A DNA stretch of 64,000 bases, from positions 16,891,501-16,955,500 of the forward strand of contig JASXTE010000004.1 in assembly GCA_030280995.1 (NCBI GenBank), in the 5' to 3' direction. The position numbers were made by a program, and so were the translations under genes. Source of the DNA: Hemileia vastatrix. Its lineage: Eukaryota > Basidiomycota > Pucciniomycetes > Pucciniales > Zaghouaniaceae. Below the pieces are notes generated by a model. It searched no databases and had not been told where the DNA came from. It worked only from the letters and a program-made list of their open reading frames with translations. The number at the start of each line of letters is the position of its first letter. Position 1 is the stretch's first letter. Below are positions 36,455-47,887 of the stretch, one piece after another.

Positions 36455-37400
36455 TGTAGACAATCCTATAGTACTAGCTATAGGGCTTGACCAAGGGAGT
36501 TGGAGAATCACAAGAGAGAAAATCCCCTGTCCCTTTAGAAAAATAAGTGAGATTGACCTGTTTCAGAAAATTGGAGATCTGTTTGCTAGACCCTCTAATT
36601 AAACACTCTTGACCTATTTAAAATTGAAGATAATAGTCCCAGACAGACTGCCAGAAAGAGTTGAAATGAACAGTAATATATTCCAACAAAAAACCAGCCC
36701 ATGAGACAGTGAGGAACAGAGAGAAGATGAGTAAAGAGATAAGATTCTTCCCCTAAAAATCTTCCCACACACGCATCATTTAGCCAGCGCACAGACCACC
36801 CTGACCAATTCCCCAGCCAAAATCCAGTTTTCCCAGCCTTTTTCATGCATAAAAGTGCATTTTAGAGCCTCCCAAGTGCCCAGGCTGCCAGGCCGCTTGG
36901 GAGCGTCTCTGTTTAGGGGCAGGAAGGCCACATGGGGGCAGGCTGGCCGCTTCTAGGCCCTAAAACACCCATACAACCCATAAAAACCCTAAAAAACCCT
37001 AAAAACCCACAACTTCACTAATAAACAAGATAAACACACATAAGACATACCGAAATGAAAAGAAAATAAAGGAAAATAATCTAAGACATAATAAGTGACC
37101 CTTGCTTAAGCCTACATAAGCACCACCAAGTAATAAACATCCGATAAATACCAATAATAACACCATAACTACCCTATAAAACAAGGTAACCACCCATAAG
37201 GGATACCAAAATGAAGAGAAAAGAAAGGACATTAAGCTGAGACATAATAAGTGACCCTAGCTTAAGCCTCCATAAACACTACTAATTATCTCCTAAATAT
37301 GAAAAAATCCACTAATAACACCATAAACCCAATAACATCCTACATACCAAATACCCCAAAATATGCACTCCAAAGGCCTACCCAGGTTTGGATCACCACA
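36455..37400 (-). repeat. Element C 5' LTR
   Basis: 946 bp. On the minus strand it ends at 36455, and the primer-binding site TGGCGCCCAACGTGGGG starts a few bases later (about 36450-36434). Confidence 0.92.
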
Positions 37401-37507
37401 CCGTTATCAGAGGATAGCGTAGGGCTGTATTGTGAAAACAGTCAGGTTTAATTACCAAGCGTGTGTTTTTTTGTTTGTGATCTTTGTTTTGATTTGATAT
37501 TTCGGGA

Positions 37508-39782
37508 ATGGAACCTACTGCGACAACATCTAAGGGATGTCAGGAGAGGGTTAAATCGCCCAATTCTTCGGCATCATTGCCAAAAAGGGTAACCACAATT
37601 ATTAGGTGTAAAGACAAAAGCTAGCGCTTTGCGGGCATTAATACCAAAAAGTTTTTACGCAGGTTTGAACAAGCAGCGGAAGTTCATGGAGCAACCAAAT
37701 ATGATATGGTACGACAAGTACTATTCTTTGTATCTGATGAGTGCAAAGACAATTTAGAGGATCTAAAAGGGCATGAGGAGCAAAATCGGTCAGCGCTAAA
37801 AGAACAAATGCTCAAGAGATGGCCAAAGGTTACCGAGGAAACTAGGTATACAATGAAGGACCTGGATATTTTGGTAAATAGGGTCAACGCTAGAGGAGGT
37901 GTTGGGGACAGAATTTAAAAGTTTTAGGGAAGACTTCGATCGGATAGTAGAATATTTAGTTGGTAACAAAGATTTTAGTGATGTTAATGCGTCATTACCC
38001 TGGTTTTGTGAAGCGTTAGAGCCAGGAGTTGAAGACTGGGCAAAAAGGCATTTGGATAACGAAGGAAAGTTGGTTAAAAAGAGGGACGGAAATTATAAGT
38101 ACCCCGGATTAGAAGAAGTAGAAATGGCAGTGGAAGCTGAAATGAAGTTGCGTCGAGTTGAGTGACGTGCAGCAAGGGTGGCTCTGGATAATGAGGATAT
38201 AGGGGAAGATGCGCCAGGCGTACGATTGCCTTCTCAGATCTCGTCTCCTAAAGATAAAATTCTCTCTAAGGATCCAGATTCAGTCATGGCAAGAATCAAT
38301 GAGTTGGAGAAGAAGATAGTTGAAGCGGCAAAAGCGAAAGAATTGTTTAGGCCCAAGAGTTCTCCTCAAACTTCGTGTTTTTCCGCTATGGTGTGCTATT
38401 ATTGTAATAAAGAGGGGCATACAAGGATGAGGTGTAATTCTCTTCAAAAGGATAAAGAGGAAAAGGTAGTTTACGAGGATGGGACTACACTTATGTTGGA
38501 AGATGGTACCAAGTTGATTAAAGACAAAGATCGAGGGATGCGAGCCATGTTCATTGATCATATTAATAGAAAGTCTATGGAAAGCAGGTCAAGCAAGGGC
38601 AAAGAGCCGGAAAATAAGGAGAAAAGCAAGGATTTGAAGTCGGTTAATTTTGCAGTTACTTGCGCGGTGTTAGATTTTAAAGTAAAAGAAGGAGCGGTTG
38701 CAGCGCCACTTACCGCAGCAAGATTGGAGATGTTTGCGGCAAAGCATAAGAAAATGGCCCCACCTACAATTACTAGGCCAAGAAGTGCTGGCGCTAGGTA
38801 TGCGAATCCAGAGGATATGGAGGAAGTAGGGTATACTACTAGAGAAAATACACCTGCGCCTATCGAGGATGTTGAAATAGATGGTATGGACTCTGGAGGT
38901 TATGGCATGGATCAACAGGAAGTAGAACAGACGGAAATGTTGGAGGAGCCAGTGGTAGTACAGCAAAGAGCTGTACCTGCTGAAGGAATGACAGGAGCAA
39001 AGCATAATACTCCAAAGAACCCACCTGGAAGAGCAAAAGCTGGTGCCAAGGCAACTCAGCCTAAATGGAGAATGCAGCGCCCGGTTCATTCTGATTTTCC
39101 TAAAGCTGCTGAGGATTTAGTTGCGGAATGTTTGAAGACTACAGAATCTGTTCCATTGGGGATGCTGACTGCAGTAGCGCCAGATGTAGCAAATGGAATC
39201 GTGGATAAGTGCAGAAAGCAAAGGATTGCTAATTGCGCTGAGTTTGATATGGTGGAACAGTCATTTCAGCCAGTTGTTGGATTACCTAGGGCGCCACATT
39301 ACGCAGGACCCTTAGGGTATTTAACTATTATGGTAAATGGTAAGCAAATTAAAGTGTTAGTGGATACGGGTTCACAAATCAACGTGGTATCATTGGATGA
39401 CGCAGTGGAATTAGGCCTTCCTGTAAAAGACGGCAAAGGCACTGTCGCAGGAATTGGGGGAGAGAGGTTACCTGTTATAGGTGTAGCAGAGTATGTATGC
39501 ACTAGAGTTGCAGGAGCAACAAGAGATATACATTTTTATTTTCCAATGGGTGTAGTCAAACCAGTTTTAGGCACGCCGTTTTTAATGGATTATTTGGCAA
39601 CTATAGATTATTGTTTAAATAAGACTATAGGAATAAGGATTATGGGTGATGGCGGTGTTCCAGTAACAGCAGTTTTAGTAGCGCCCAAGGATGGTGGCTG
39701 GGAAACTAAGTACTCTGGAGCTGCGCGGTTAGAGAAAGAAAGAGAGTTTTATGAGGAAGTCTCAGATGAGGAGATAGGGTGA
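37508..39782 (+). pseudogene. Element D gag-protease
   Basis: Starts at ATG 37508. Capsid-like part: 'FLRRFEQAAEVHGA', 'MVRQVLFFVSDECKDN', 'MLKRWP'. Breaks: TAG at 37622 where Trp is expected, one extra G in the GGGG near 37904, TGA at 38163 (CGA would restore Arg). From about 38166 to 39782 the frame is clean. It has a canonical zinc knuckle CYYCNKEGHTRMRC near 38394, a Pro/Ala/Lys-rich middle, and a retropepsin-type protease with 'VLVDTGSQINVVS' near 39357 and 'VLGTPFLMDY' near 39567. It ends at TGA 39780-39782. RT follows in another frame after about 200-340 bp. Confidence 0.88.
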
Positions 39783-39989
39783 CCGCCAGGAAGGAGCCAA
39801 CATTTTCATTATGGACTGGCATTTTAGGTGTTACTATCTCCCAGGATGAGAGGAATCCGGATAGTGACCAGTCAGTCCAACAAGGAGGGATAAATAAAGC
39901 GGTACTTCATAGGTGTCTTGGGAATACTACTATAAAATGTATTATACCTAAGCTTTTTAATTTTTTAATTTTGGATATTGTTATACTTA

Positions 39990-41757
39990 TATTAAAAAGA
40001 AAAAACAAAAACAGGATTTAGGTGTAACCCGTAGTTATATTAGAAAGGGTTTTATTTTAATTAATGAAAGAAGCAGTAAGGACTGTTTTTCATCTAAGTA
40101 TAAACCAGTAGCTGTTAAGGTTAAACCAGTGAATATAGCAATGCCTGATTTGAATCCTCCCTTGCAGAGGCCGGCGCTATCTAGAAATCCTTATGATACA
40201 CCTTTAACAAAGTTTCCGCCTGATTTTGCGTTCACCAGTAAGATTACGATGGAAAGGCTTCAGATGGTAGATTTTGGACCAGAGGGCTGGTTATCGCAGG
40301 AAGAAAAGAAGTTATTATTACATTTTATGGCTCTTAGGGAAAAGGCTATTGATTTTTCAGAAGAGGAAAGAGGTTTGTTAAAACACTCTTATGATAAACC
40401 TTATATTGTTCCAGTTATACCTCATGCGCCGTGGCAAAAGAAGGCTTTTCCAATACCGGCGGCTATAAGAGAAGAGTATACGGAATTAATTAGGGGAAGG
40501 TTAAAGTCTGGCTTGTATGAACAGTCTATGTCTAGTTATTCAAGTCCAGTGTTTTGTGTGGTCAAACATAATGGTAAATTAAGGGTTGTTCATGATCTTA
40601 GGGAGATGAACAGGGTTTTAGTAAAGGATGCAGGGATTCCACCAATTCCAGAAGAATTTGTGGAATCTTTTGCGGGGCATGCATGTTACGGATTAGGTGA
40701 TATTATGGGAGGATACGATGAGCGCGAGTTGGACAAATTGTCTAGACCCATGACAACGTTTGAAACACCACTGGGGCGCTTTAGGTTGACAAGGTTACCG
40801 CAAGACGCAACAAATTCTGTGGCGGTATATCAAGCACAGATGATGTGGATATTGCAGGATGAAATACCAGAACATGTGGGAATTTTCATTGATGATAGCG
40901 GTATAAAAGAACCAGCCAGTGATTATGAAGGGGAAGTGTTAAAAGAAAATCCGTATATTAGAAAGTTTATTTGGGAATATGCGATTACCCTGGAAAGAGT
41001 GCTATTTAGGATAGAGGAGGCAGGATTAACAATTTCTGGGTCTAAATTTGCCTGTTGTGTTCCAGCGCTAGATTTAGTGGGACATGTGGTATGCAAGAAA
41101 GGGAGAATCGTTGCTGAAAAACAGAGGAATAAGGTACTTACATGGCCAAGACCAAGAAATACTAAGGAAGTTAGAGGGTTTTTAGGCATTTGTACATATG
41201 TAAGAATGTTTATTCAAGATTTTGCTTTGTTGTCTTCGCCTTTACCGCGCTTAACAAGAAAGGATGTTGTATAAGATTGGATGGAGGAATGTGAGGAGTC
41301 ATTCGAGTTATTAAAGAGGATTGTAGGAAAAGATATTCTTTTGAAGAAATTGGAGTATGGACCAGGCGCTGGAAAAATTACTCTAGCGATGGATTCTAGT
41401 GTGTCCGCGGTGGGTGCAGTTTTGATGCAGGAGGACGAAGAAGGTAATGATAGACCTGTCTTTTATGAATCCAAGACTTTTACCAAAGTGGAGTATAGGT
41501 ACTCCCAGTCTAAGCTGGAGTTATGTGGAGTAGCAAAGATTCTTAAAAAGCTACAATGGATGCTTTGGGGGCAACATTTCGAGCTGCAGGTTGATGCGCT
41601 ATCGTTGGTGCAAATGATTAGTAGCCCGAGATTACCAGATGCACCCATGACGAGGTGGGTAGCGCAGATTAATTTGTTTTCTTTTGATTTAGTCCATAAG
41701 CCAGGGAAATCTTTCACTATGCCAGATGCGCTGTTGAGAAGACCGTTGTGTGAATAA
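39990..41757 (+). pseudogene. Element D reverse transcriptase - RNase H
   Basis: The frame is open from about 39990 upstream of the first ATG codons at about 40141. RT blocks: 'SSPVFCVVKHNGKLRVVHDL' (about 40537), 'LPQDATNSVAVYQ' and the active site 'GIFIDDSGIK' (about 40881), FIDD instead of YxDD. RNase H begins after TAA 41272 ('LAMDSSVSAVGAVL', 'FYESKTF', 'ELCGVAKIL', 'HKPGKSFTMPDAL') and stops at TAA 41755. Gly to Asp in 'LPQDAT' is unusual if I recall the family block correctly ('LPQGAT'). Few lesions for a 30-kb nested locus. Confidence 0.88.
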
Positions 41758-42300
41758 GACTCGGAAGCAGAAGAATTTGAAGAAGATAAGAGATGGGTAA
41801 ACGGGATAGATTATTGTTATACAAAATTTGGCAAGAACGTCCGCAACGACGATAAACTATCAGGCAAGAATTGCCGCAAAAACCATAAACTAGTAGGTAG
41901 TATTGTCCGTGATGACAATAAACTAGTAACTTGGAATGTCCGAAAAGACATAAAATTAAATGCTGATAATGTAAAGGATTATTGTAGCAAGGTTGAACTG
42001 CAACTTGATTTAGGGAACACTGAAGCTAATGTAGCGACAAGGAGTGCGCAAGGCGAGTAAGTGGAGGAGTCAAATGATGAAGATACTTCAAAGGGAAGTC
42101 AGGATAGTAGTACTCAACTCGAAGAGGGGGAGTATTTAGAAGACAACACATCTACAGATGAGGGAGTAGAATTGTTAAAGTTATATTTGGAAGGTAATAT
42201 TCAACCGGATTTTGGCAAAAAAAGGTTTGGCACAATATTAAAAAGCGCGCTAAAGGCTATTTTATTAAAAATGGGAAGTTATGGAAGAATCAAGCTTTGT
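41758..42300 (+). pseudogene. Element D RNase H - integrase linker
   Basis: Same frame as RT continues past TAA 41755 and TAA 42058. Includes a repeated charged motif (about 41830-41950: 'KNVRNDDKLSG', 'KNCRKNHKLVG', 'SIVRDDNKLV', 'NVRKDIKL'), four copies of a 14-17 residue unit, then an acidic stretch. A frameshift before about 42240 leads into integrase. Confidence 0.65.
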
Positions 42301-43447
42301 CTCCTCAGTTAGTTATTCAAAATAGGGAAGGGAAGGAGAAGATACTCAGGGATTTACACAAGAAATTAGGACATAGAGGTCAAGATGAGACTCATCGCAG
42401 AGTTAGGAAAAGATTCTGGTGGCCCAACATGAAAAATGAAGTAAGAGATTGGGTTAAATCTTGTCCTGAATGCCAGTGCAGAAGTTACAGAAAGCCAAAA
42501 GAAAAAGGGGGAGCGACGGGGAGGATACTGTTTTTGGTAGTGTCAGCTTAGATGCAGTCCATATAAAAGAAGGATGCTTTAAATACTTGGTAGTAGCCAG
42601 GGATGATCTATCAGGATGGGTTGAAGCAGCTCCGTTTATAAACCTCAAGGCAAGTAATGTGGCCCAGTTTTTGAAGAAAGAATGGATTTATAGGTATGGG
42701 GTAATGAAGATGGTAACTGTAGATGGTGGCGCTGAATTTGCGGGAGAATTCCAAGAAGTAGTAAAAGGTATTGGCGCAAAGTTACGAGTTGCAACACCAT
42801 ATTATCCTGAAGCAGAGGGAATGGTAGAAAGAGGGCATCAAGTTATAAAAGATGCGCTAGTTAAATTATGTGGAAATAATGGGGCAAAGTGGAAGAACTA
42901 CTTGCCATTAGTTTTGTTTGTGGACAGGATTTCAGTTAAAAGGACAACAGGGTTTTTGCCGTTCGAGCTTATGTTTGGTCAAAGGGAAGTATTACCTATT
43001 GATCTGGAGGCTGGATCTTTCCTAGGATGTGATTGAGATCAAGTGTGCTCAACTGAAGATCTAATTCTAGCAAGGGTAGCGCAACTTGAAAGAAAAGACA
43101 AGTTTGTGGAACAAGCGTATGAAAGAATGATGCAGATCCGGGACAAGTCAGTTAAATATTGGGATGAGCGCTTAGCGCATAGGTTAAGAAAGCCATTGAA
43201 CCCAAGAGATTTGGTTTTGGTTTATAATAGAAGTTTAGAAAGCCAATGGGGGAAGATGTTTTCTGACAGATGGAATGGTCCTTATAGGATAAGAAAGCAG
43301 ATAACTGCAGGGTCTTTCTTACTGGAGGAATTAGATGGTACTGAGTGGAAGCGGCTTGTGGCCGCAGACCAGATCAAAAGATTCTACCCACGGGGTGTTC
43401 CAGTGATAGAAGATAACCTCCGGAATGAGGAAAAACTACCAGAATAA
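42230..43447 (+). pseudogene. Element D integrase
   Basis: Zinc-binding region 'LHKKLGHRGQDETHRRV...CPECQCRS' (about 42350-42490, HHCC pattern), a frameshift near 42515, then the catalytic core: Asp in 'SLDAVHIK' (about 42550), Asp in 'TVDGGAEFAG' (about 42720), Glu in 'EGMVERGHQVIKDAL' (about 42820). TGA at 43034 interrupts, and the C-terminal 'RWNGPYRIRKQITAGSF' segment follows to the stop at 43445. Residue order D, D, E matches retroviral-type integrases. No chromodomain is seen, unlike A, B and E. Confidence 0.87.
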
Positions 43448-44053
43448 TACCTCCGGGAAGAGGTTAAACTAACAAGTTATGTTAAGTTTTGTTTTTCTAA
43501 GAGGACTCACAGGAGGCTTTGACACAGTTGTGACAGATAGAGGGTGCTAACTGGAAGTTAGGCAGACTATGGCTGAACAGGCAACTGGCTTAAGCGCTCA
43601 GATGAGGGTGTAGAGGAAAATGAAAACTTATATTTTCATCATTCAAGGGGACATGATGAGATAGGTAATTGGATTAAAGGAGATGTGTACCATGTAAACG
43701 CAAAAGATGCTGGGAATTTAGCCAATGGGTTAACTAAACAGGAGTGGAATAGCAATTTATAAATGGGGCGCTCTATAGTTCAATTTCTTATTCTACATGG
43801 TATATCCCTGTATCACAGTAGAGGTGGTAAAGTTTTATGATATAAAGTTAATTTGGGATTTTTTTGAGGGGTTTACAGTTTTTTAAAGAAAGTAGAGGGA
43901 GAAAAGTTAGGGGCTCCAACAGTATGGAAGACAGGTGTAATAAAATAGCACCATGTCTAAAAAGATTATTTGAAGGCATAGCATGAAAAATATATGAAGA
44001 CTATGTACAGGGAGAATGGACAGAGGAGGCTCATAAGGAGAAGCGCTAGTGGT
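43448..44053. other. 3' flank of D pol, no gene seen
   Basis: About 600 bp between integrase and the end of the first antisense gene. 'cctccggaatgag' (43418) and 'cctccgggaagag' (43450) form a small direct repeat around the stop. It would act as 3' sequence of both convergent transcription units. Confidence 0.5.
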
Positions 44054-44853
44054 CTATTCAGTATCAGGATGAAAGCTAATTGGATATCCTTTCCAGTCTT
44101 CAGGCATGAGGAAGTGATGGGGATCGGCGGGGAATCCAAGAATAGTCATTGAGCTGATTTTGTTCATTAGTTGACCTATCATTTCTATATGAGTATAGCG
44201 AGCTTCAAGTTCAGCGTCAGAAAAAGCTGGTGCGTTATTGTAGGATAGGGACATAGCGTCATATATAAGACAAAGTCTGGAAAACATTTGCATGGAATGG
44301 ACAAAGGGTAAAAGAATGGGAACCCATCCCAAGGAGAAGGATTCATTGAAGCCTGACAGGAAGTTAGTAAGCAAGAAGAGCATAATTATTGTGAAGGATA
44401 CTTACTTGCTAATAAGTTTTGTGGGCGCGCTGATGTTGAAGTAACGGTAACTGCCTCAGGAGCAGCTGTAGGGGAGCCTGAGCGCATGGAAGCACTGGAA
44501 CTCAGAGGGGGAGAAAGTGTAGCGCTAGGCTGTATGAATATTTTGCGCCCGGGAAAACTAGGAAGTGATGGCAACTCATAAGGAACATTATTATTATTAG
44601 TGGAAATAGTGGGACTAGTGGTGGTAATTATGGGAGTGCTACTAGTAGAGCTAGGTGGAAAGAGAATATAACCAGTAGGCTGAAGAGTATTCTGGTTAAG
44701 GGAGGTATTGCAAGTTTTGTGGTATCTAAAGCAATTATCACAGGCAGGTCTAAAAGAGGCATACCCCCGAGGTCTAGAAAATGTACAGTTAAAGTTATGG
44801 CGTTTGCAAAATGAGCAAGCTTGATCTCTGGGAACTGTGCGATATTGAGTCAT
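44054..44853 (-). CDS. Antisense gene 1 of element D: Zn(II)2Cys6-like protein, two exons
   Basis: Exon 1 44853-44406, intron 44405-44353 (53 bp, GTAAGT...CAG with branch-like TTACTAAC), exon 2 44352-44054. Product 248 aa. Residues about 13-44 read CSFCKRHNFNC, 14 residues, CDNCFRYHKTC: CX2CX6C X14 CX2CX6C, the spacing of fungal Zn2Cys6 binuclear clusters with a somewhat long middle loop and few basic residues. Then a long S/T/P/N-rich region and a C-terminal part starting 'FNESFSLGWVPILLPFV'. A TATA box (TATAAATAG) lies about 40 nt upstream of the ATG. No stop or frameshift, in contrast to the sense gag-pol. A regulator of the element or host is inference. I recognise no named gene. Confidence 0.78.
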
Positions 44854-44890
44854 GATGTTAAGATAGAGGAAATTCAGGTTATTAGAAGGG

Positions 44891-44899
44891 CTATTTATA
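44891..44899 (-). promoter_or_regulatory. TATA box for antisense gene 1
   Basis: Minus-strand TATAAATAG, about 38-46 nt before the ATG at 44853, so initiation would give a very short 5' leader. Confidence 0.6.
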
Positions 44900-45349
44900 G
44901 GTTAAAAATAGCATTATAAAGAAGTCATCAGTTGCGCCACGTCTGACTTGAGCACTGGATGGTTTCTAAGAAGCTAGTAAGAAGCGTTTCTCTTAATGAA
45001 GAACCCAAGGAAAGATGAATTGTTACAATCAAGGGAAAGGCATGTATTGCGAAGGTTTAAAGATTGAAAGAAAGTGCATACATTAATGATGCAGGAGAAT
45101 TAATTGCTGTAGCAACAATCTCAAGTTGTTATTTTTTATTGTTTGTGGTTTCATCTTTCATAGGCACTAATTAGAAGGGTGCGCTGCTTAGAGAAAGGAT
45201 GATATTTTTTGGGGCAACTCATCTCGCGGTTGTAGAGCTCTCACAGGAAAGTTAAGTGAAAATAATAATAAAAATAAATATATATATATTACATTTTTTT
45301 ACAAGGCTATATACATTACAAGGAATAAATACAAAAGAAAATATTTTTT
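44900..45349. other. Spacer between antisense genes 1 and 2
   Basis: No ORF. Contains an AT-rich run near 45260-45300. Presumed terminator region of gene 2 and upstream region of gene 1. No specific element recognised. Confidence 0.45.
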
Positions 45350-46402
45350 TTAGTATTCTGCTTCATCAAAGATCGGGATGCAGAAAGCCCAATTGTTAAC
45401 AGCTTCTTGCATGTTTTGTTGCAAGGCAGCTATTAGTTGTTTTTGCTTATTATACTCAGCGCAAGTATAAGCCGGAACCTCCTCAAGGAATTCTTCGACG
45501 TCCCCAATCATATTATTCATACGACACATGGTCGCATCGTAAGGAGCGCAGGCGATTTGTTCTGCGAATTCCCAGTTCTGAGCCATGGTGGGCTCATCGT
45601 CATCTACTAGCGGAAAGTTCTCGGTTGGCCATACGTCCGGAGTGACAGTATTGAAGATTGGCTGCATATCAGTCCAGTCAGGAGTGGGCAAACAAGGAGT
45701 AGGATCGGGAGTAGGCATCGTATCCCAGAAGGGATCTTCCTCCAAGGAAGGAAGGAATAGTGGAGTGATAGGAGGCGGAGGCATTTCAGCGTAAGGAGTA
45801 CCTGGCGCATTCTACATAAAAAAAAAAAAAAAAAAAGGGGAAAGAGAGAATGTTAGTGTTAGAAAGGGAAGAAGTAAGAAAAAGAAACTTACTGTACTTT
45901 CCTCTGAGAAAAGAGATTTAGGGACAGAAGCGACGCTACTGGGAGTAGGCTTGCGGTAACCAACCTTGGCTCTTTTGTTGCCAGGAGGGGTAGCAGGAGC
46001 AGGTGCCGGGCACTTGATGGTCATTTGACTCATCATATTTGTTGTAGAAGCATTTGGGTCCAGGCGCGCGACAGTGGGCGGCCCATCATAACTGCATTTC
46101 TTCTTGCGTTTCTTGCAGTAATTGCATGACTAGGAATAAAAGAAAAATGAAAAGGTTAGTAACAAATGGGAAGTAGAATGAAGAGAACTTACAGTGAAGA
46201 AAGTATTGCCACCGCGGGCTTTTGAAAAATGACATGGAGTTATGCCATTTTCGATGCAACGAGTGCATCTCCTCCCACCCATCAGTGTGGTTATGGGCAT
46301 TGTTGAGGAAGCGGTAGGGGGCTGAGTGCGCACAAACTGTCGAATAGCGTGCACGATGTTGGCGGTATCTTCAGCGTTAAGAGGGGTTCTTCCGTTATTC
46401 AT
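45350..46402 (-). CDS. Antisense gene 2 of element D: Zn(II)2Cys6-like protein, three exons
   Basis: Exons 46402-46193, 46129-45893 and 45811-45350. Introns of 63 and 81 bp, both phase 0, GTAAGT starts and TAG ends. Product 302 aa. The metal-binding cluster is assembled across intron 1: CTRCIENGITPC at the end of exon 1, and CNYCKKRKKKC at the start of exon 2, giving CX2CX7C X14 CX2CX6C with a basic second half as in Zn2Cys6 DNA-binding domains. Exon 2 continues with a basic, proline-rich segment. Exon 3 is acidic, proline- and tryptophan-containing ('PTPDPTPCLPTPDW'), like an activation region. All junctions keep the frame without a lesion. Transcription would start within or next to the 3' LTR. 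Role unknown. Confidence 0.8.
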
Positions 46403-46544
46403 TGTGAAAGATAAAAATAATAAAGATAATAAGAAAAGAGAAGAAGAAGATGACAAAGGAAAAGAATAGAAGATGGAGGAAGAAAACGCTGCAAGACGCA
46501 GGGTACTTATGGGCTCCTGGGGACAGTCGTGAGTAGAGGGAGGA

Positions 46545-47883
46545 TGTGGTACGCGCCTCGCAGGAAGCGTGATTTTAGACCAATCAGCGTGCGTAGTCCA
46601 GGAAGAACAAAGGGGAGTTAGCGCAGCAGGAAATGTTAAAATATAATATGTATTTGTGTGTTTCAAGGAACAAAGGAAATGGAAGCGCGGAAAAAGATTA
46701 AGGGTCTGTGCACTCAGATTTTGCAGCAAGATGTGCCACACAATAGGGAATTATGTATTATTAACTTAGGACTATTACACGCTAAACAATATTGATTTGG
46801 GCTTTCCAAAAAGTATGTGTTACGCATTATGAAGAAAGTCATGGATTAAGGACGACTCAGGTGCATGGTATGCTGTACCGCAGCCAATTGGGAAACTTAC
46901 TGAGGCAAGTAATGAAGAAGGCTAACTAGTTAAGCAAGCTGTCAAAACTATGAACCTAGTATTAAAGCAAAGAGAGTGGGGACTCAATCGTAAAACTACC
47001 CAATAGTTAAGGAAACTAGACGCAGCGTTAGGATAAGTCAAACCTGGAACTAGCGCTGAAACAAAACAAGGTATAGTTAAAAGCGCATATGTGGAGAATC
47101 AGTGAAACAAGTTAATACTAGTGTTAGTAATTATAGGGTCTGATTTAGGCGCTGTAGTTGTTGCAAGCAGTGTAAGTAGAATACTAATAAATTAGTTATT
47201 GTTTTACTAATGTGGCGCTAGAGTCAGCACTGGAGATCCATTAAGGATATGTGTCTTGAGCACTGGAAGAATATAAAAGGAGGACTATTAGGTAGGGACA
47301 AGGGGAGGACTGGTCGATCTATCTATTTAGTTAATATAATTAGAAAAATTGCATTAGTTGTCATTTTAAAAAGCAGATCTTAGAAAAATCAATATAGAGA
47401 TATACGTTTAGCTATAGTCATAGTACCCAGTATAAGATATTAGATCTTTTTGTGATTAATTGTTTGAGAGAATATTAAAAGGTATTTTCTGAGTCTTTTA
47501 GAGTCTGTGCGTCTGTGTGTGTATTTCATAAAGTATAGTGAAAGAGCGCATCATAGAGAGAATATATAGATTCAGTGGGATTAACTATTATTAGAGATAT
47601 TTTATTACTGTAATAAGGCACATTCAAAGATAGCGCTTCAAGAGGGAGTAGTTGTGGATAATAGCGCTTGTTAAGAATAGAAATATCCAGATAGTGATAC
47701 TTGTTTTTTTTCCTTATCTTTAACTCATCTCAACTTATAAACTTTCTAGTCAAATATTAGTGTTACACATTATTACACTGTCTTTAAAAATAAGAGTTGC
47801 AGGCGTTTCTTTTTATAAATTAAAAAGGAGAACCAACCCATCTCGCATTGTGTCTACTTCTTAGTACTTTAGAACAGTCTACA
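46545..47883 (+). repeat. Element D 3' LTR
   Basis: 1339 bp, uninterrupted, preceded by purine run 'gagtagagggagga'. TATAAAAGG at 47272. Ends GTCTACA, then ACGT duplication. Very similar to the split 5' LTR. Confidence 0.93.
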
Positions 47884-47887
47884 ACGT

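Larger units (their letters stand above)
31466..37400 (-). mobile_element. Element C: gag-only (non-autonomous) LTR retrotransposon
   Basis: 5.9 kb, LTRs of 945 and 946 bp, 4-bp duplication CCGT (31462-31465 and 37401-37404), inserted in the leader of D. On the minus strand: 5' LTR (37400-36455), primer-binding site TGGCGCCCAACGTGGGG, gag-like frame (36215-34786), long noncoding tract with hairpin repeats, polypurine tract 'ggagggagga', 3' LTR (32410-31466). No protease, RT or integrase motif anywhere. Homologous gag and shared LTR and primer-site style point to mobilisation by a D-type element. Confidence 0.9.
20389..47883 (+). mobile_element. Element D: Ty3/gypsy retrotransposon carrying antisense genes and three nested insertions
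   Basis: LTRs start TGTGGTACGCG and end GTCTACA, with 4-bp duplication ACGT at 20385-20388 and 47884-47887. The 5' LTR is split by element B into 366 bp and 973 bp, which sum to exactly the 1339 bp of the 3' LTR. After removing B, solo LTR F and element C, D is about 11.9 kb: LTR, primer-binding site, gag-protease (37508-39782), RT-RNase H-integrase (about 39990-43447), a 3-kb 3' region with two antisense spliced genes, polypurine tract, LTR. Gag-pol contains a handful of stops and frameshifts, far fewer than E or A. Confidence 0.92.

Noticed and set aside
46403..46741. Upstream extension of antisense gene 2 into the 3' LTR
   Set aside because: The frame is open by chance. The LTR part lacks protein-like conservation, and the ATG at 46402 gives a complete Zn2Cys6 protein.
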